Origin: Pseudosulfitobacter pseudonitzschiae
GTDB taxonomy: Bacteria > Pseudomonadota > Alphaproteobacteria > Rhodobacterales > Rhodobacteraceae
Length of the DNA stretch: 64,000 nt
Direction: 5' to 3'
Assembly (NCBI RefSeq): GCF_002222635.1
Contig: NZ_CP022415.1
Coordinates: 3,508,446-3,572,445 of the forward strand
The position numbers and the translations under genes were made by a program. Shown here piece by piece: positions 61,847-64,000 of this stretch. The notes below the pieces were generated by a model. The model was not told the origin of the DNA and did no database searches. It was given only the letters and a program-made list of their open reading frames with translations. Position 1 is the first letter of the stretch, and each line of letters begins with the position of its first letter.

Positions 61847-64000
61847 CCCGATCAAACCCCTTGCCCGTTGCCGAAGGTCACTATCCCCCGACCGAGCAGA
61901 TGCTGGACGAGCCGGTTTCCTTTGAAGCTCAAGAGCGCGGCAAGGAGCAGTTACGGGCCGCATGGAAAACGCCGCAAGGGTGGCGCTATATTTCGGCGGT
62001 GAACAACACCGAAGTCGGGGTTTGGTACGCATTGACCGCCTTTGGCTTTATGCTGATTGCGGGGCTTTTGGCGTTGGCAATGCGGGTCCAACTGGCGTTC
62101 CCTGACAATACGTTTCTGGATGCGGACCGGTTCAACCAGTTCTTTACCATGCACGGTTCGGCCATGATGTTTTTGTTTGCCGTACCGATGTTCGAGGCGA
62201 TCAGCATTCTACTGTTACCTGCCTTTCTAGGCGCGCGCGACATGCCGTTTCCACGTCTGTCGGCCTATGGCTTCTGGTGCTTTGTCATTGGCGGTTGTTT
62301 TGTCATGGGGTCACTTCTGTTTGACGCAGGGCCCAAGGCGGGGTGGTTCATGTACCCGCCACTGGCCACCAATGAAGAAGGCATTGGCCCCGACATATGG
62401 CTGTTGGGTCTGTCGTTCATCGAGGTGGCCAGCATCGCCGCTGCGGTCGAGTTGATCGTGGGGGCGTTGAAATGCCGCCCGCCGGGGATGCGGGTGAACG
62501 TCATGCCGCTCTACGCTTGGTATGTGATGGTTGTCGGAGGGATGATCCTGTTTGCCTTTCCGCCGCTGATCGCGGGCGATTTTCTGTTTGAATTGCAGCG
62601 ATCCTTTGACTGGCCGTTTTTTGACCCCGAACGCGGCGGCGATCCGATCTTGTGGCAGCACTTGTTCTGGATTTTTGGCCACCCCGAGGTCTACATCGTT
62701 TTCCTGCCGTCCATCGCCATCGCCGCTATGATCGTGCCGACCGTCGCGCGGCGGCCCATCGTGGGCTATTCTTGGATCGTGTTGTCGGCTGTGGGCACCG
62801 GATTTCTCAGCTTTGGGCTGTGGGTCCACCATATGTTCACCACCGGTCTGCCGCAAATTTCGCTGGGATTTTTCTCGGCGGCATCCGAGGCGGTGGTAAT
62901 CCCCACCGGCATCCAGCTGTTTGCCTTTATCGCCACGCTGATGGTGGGGCGGGTGAAAATGACCTTGCCGATGCTGTGGATCGCGGGGGCGTTGGCGATT
63001 TTTGTAGCAGGTGGTCTGACCGGCGTGATGCTGGCCATCGTGCCGTTCAACTGGCAGGCGCATGATACCTATTTTATCGTGGCGCACCTGCACTACACAT
63101 TGTTCGGCGGCATGGTTTTTCCCGTGATCGCGGGGGTCTATTACTTTTATCCGTTCATCGCCAAGAAATTACTGTCAGACAGGTTGGGTCGCTGGGCATT
63201 CTGGCTGATCTTTACCGGCTTCAACGTAACGTTCCTGCCGATGCATTTGACTGGGCTGATGGGTATGCCACGGCGTGTGTACACCTATCCTGAAAGCTCG
63301 GGTTGGGGGACGCTGAACCTGATTTCGACGCTGGGGGCATTTGTGATTGCCGTCGGATTTGCGGTATTTGTCTATGATCTGTTGCGCCCCAAGTCGCGTC
63401 AAGGTCAGATCCCGCGCAATCCTTGGGGGGCCGGAACGCTGGAGTTTGCCCACAATATTCCCGAGGAAGCATGGGGTGTGCGTTCGCTTCCGCATGTGAC
63501 AACGCGGTATCCGCTGTGGGAGCAACCGAAGATCGTCGAGCGGATGGACGCGGGGCGGTTCTATCTGCCCGATGCGCCCGATCACCAGCGCGAGACGATC
63601 GTGACCTCAGTGATCGACGCCAAACCTATTTATGTTCAGCGCGTTACCGGCCCTGCTTGGATCACCATTTGGGCGGCGTTCTTTACAGGTGGCGCGTTTA
63701 TCTTTCCGACATTCCACATATACACGCCCGCGATCATCTCGGGGGCTTTTGCCATTGTCTGCGTGCTCTATTGGCTTTGGACCAGTACGGCGCGCCCGCC
63801 CAAAGACGAGATGCGCGATGCCGGTCTGGGCCTGCGCCTGCCGACTTATACTTCTGGGCCGGACGCAGTTGGCTGGTGGGGCATGTGGATTACCATGCTA
63901 GGGGACGCAACCGCATTTGCCAGCATTGTATTCGGATTCTTTTTCTATTGGACCGCGCGCCCGGATTTCCCACCAGAGGGGGCGGCCCATGCCGTTTGGA
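61843..64000 (+). CDS. Cytochrome c oxidase, fused subunit I-III (cut by window end)
   Basis: The first 719 residues are visible. Heme-copper oxidase motifs of subunit I are present: TMHGSAMMFLFAVPM, the CuB/Tyr region WIFGHPEVYIVFLP, LWVHHMFTTG, and the heme a/a3 ligands in HDTYFIVAHLHYTLFGG. After about residue 600 the chain continues into PAWITIWAAFF... and VGWWGMWITMLGDATAFASIVFGFFFYWTARP, which is the subunit III start, so subunits I and III are one polypeptide, as in several caa3 oxidases. Confidence 0.93.
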   Translation, partial: MTRSNPLPVAEGHYPPTEQMLDEPVSFEAQERGKEQLRAAWKTPQGWRYISAVNNTEVGVWYALTAFGFMLIAGLLALAMRVQLAFPDNTFLDADRFNQFFTMHGSAMMFLFAVPMFEAISILLLPAFLGARDMPFPRLSAYGFWCFVIGGCFVMGSLLFDAGPKAGWFMYPPLATNEEGIGPDIWLLGLSFIEVASIAAAVELIVGALKCRPPGMRVNVMPLYAWYVMVVGGMILFAFPPLIAGDFLFELQRSFDWPFFDPERGGDPILWQHLFWIFGHPEVYIVFLPSIAIAAMIVPTVARRPIVGYSWIVLSAVGTGFLSFGLWVHHMFTTGLPQISLGFFSAASEAVVIPTGIQLFAFIATLMVGRVKMTLPMLWIAGALAIFVAGGLTGVMLAIVPFNWQAHDTYFIVAHLHYTLFGGMVFPVIAGVYYFYPFIAKKLLSDRLGRWAFWLIFTGFNVTFLPMHLTGLMGMPRRVYTYPESSGWGTLNLISTLGAFVIAVGFAVFVYDLLRPKSRQGQIPRNPWGAGTLEFAHNIPEEAWGVRSLPHVTTRYPLWEQPKIVERMDAGRFYLPDAPDHQRETIVTSVIDAKPIYVQRVTGPAWITIWAAFFTGGAFIFPTFHIYTPAIISGAFAIVCVLYWLWTSTARPPKDEMRDAGLGLRLPTYTSGPDAVGWWGMWITMLGDATAFASIVFGFFFYWTARPDFPPEGAAHAVW

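Overview
The window reads as chromosomal DNA of a marine alphaproteobacterium of the Rhodobacterales (Roseobacter group). This rests on a Rhodobacter-type L-malyl-CoA lyase, the local order pyk - small membrane protein - rpmI - rplT - pheS - pheT, an rpsU/COQ9 pair, DUF1244, YtoQ, a fused caa3-type oxidase, many overlapping ATGA gene junctions and high GC. No rRNA, tRNA, CRISPR array or phage was seen.

Layout. 1-7.3 kb: a LysE exporter (cut by the window edge) divergent from an Lrp regulator, a DUF302 protein, malyl-CoA lyase (mcl1), a divergent D-amino-acid operon (dgcN, dgcA, D-amino-acid transaminase), then GST, OsmC and DUF1244 genes. 7.4-16 kb: housekeeping block (pyk, rpmI, rplT, NAD(P)H oxidoreductase/TetR pair, pheS, pheT, ytoQ, mscL). 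16-23 kb: alanine dehydrogenase divergent from an Lrp regulator that is coupled to a GMC oxidoreductase; an IS481 fragment joined to the tail of a chemotaxis receptor; rpsU, COQ9 and two quinone oxidoreductases. 23-24.7 kb: a graveyard of IS481 and IS630 remnants. 24.7-27.5 kb: an iron/cobalamin-type ABC importer.

27.8-42.1 kb: a large sugar-acid catabolic locus that fits the non-phosphorylating L-fucose route. It has an IclR regulator, a CUT1 ABC importer, a mutarotase, a Gfo/Idh/MocA dehydrogenase, a COG3618 lactonase, L-fuconate dehydratase, a BDH2-like SDR and an FAH-family diketo-acid hydrolase. It also carries genes the textbook route does not need: a class III CoA-transferase, a MaoC hydratase, a second mandelate-racemase-type enzyme, and a solute-binding-protein fold with no signal peptide. 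This is the best candidate for undescribed biochemistry in the window.

42.7-48.4 kb: a 1597-residue autotransporter with near-identical 92-residue passenger repeats, overlapped by an IalB-family gene, then an IS21 remnant. 48.4-55.8 kb: a GAF histidine kinase/NarL-type regulator pair divergent from a second sugar ABC importer (CUT2 type) with an SMP-30 lactonase; the shared promoter region holds CCGCAA half-sites spaced at helical intervals. 56-64 kb: an MgtC-like protein, another IS481-like scrap, a membrane PQQ-dependent dehydrogenase, an APC permease, and the start of a caa3 oxidase operon (lipoprotein subunit II with cytochrome c domain; fused subunits I and III, cut by the window end).

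All functions are read from sequence motifs and family knowledge; nothing was searched or computed against a database.
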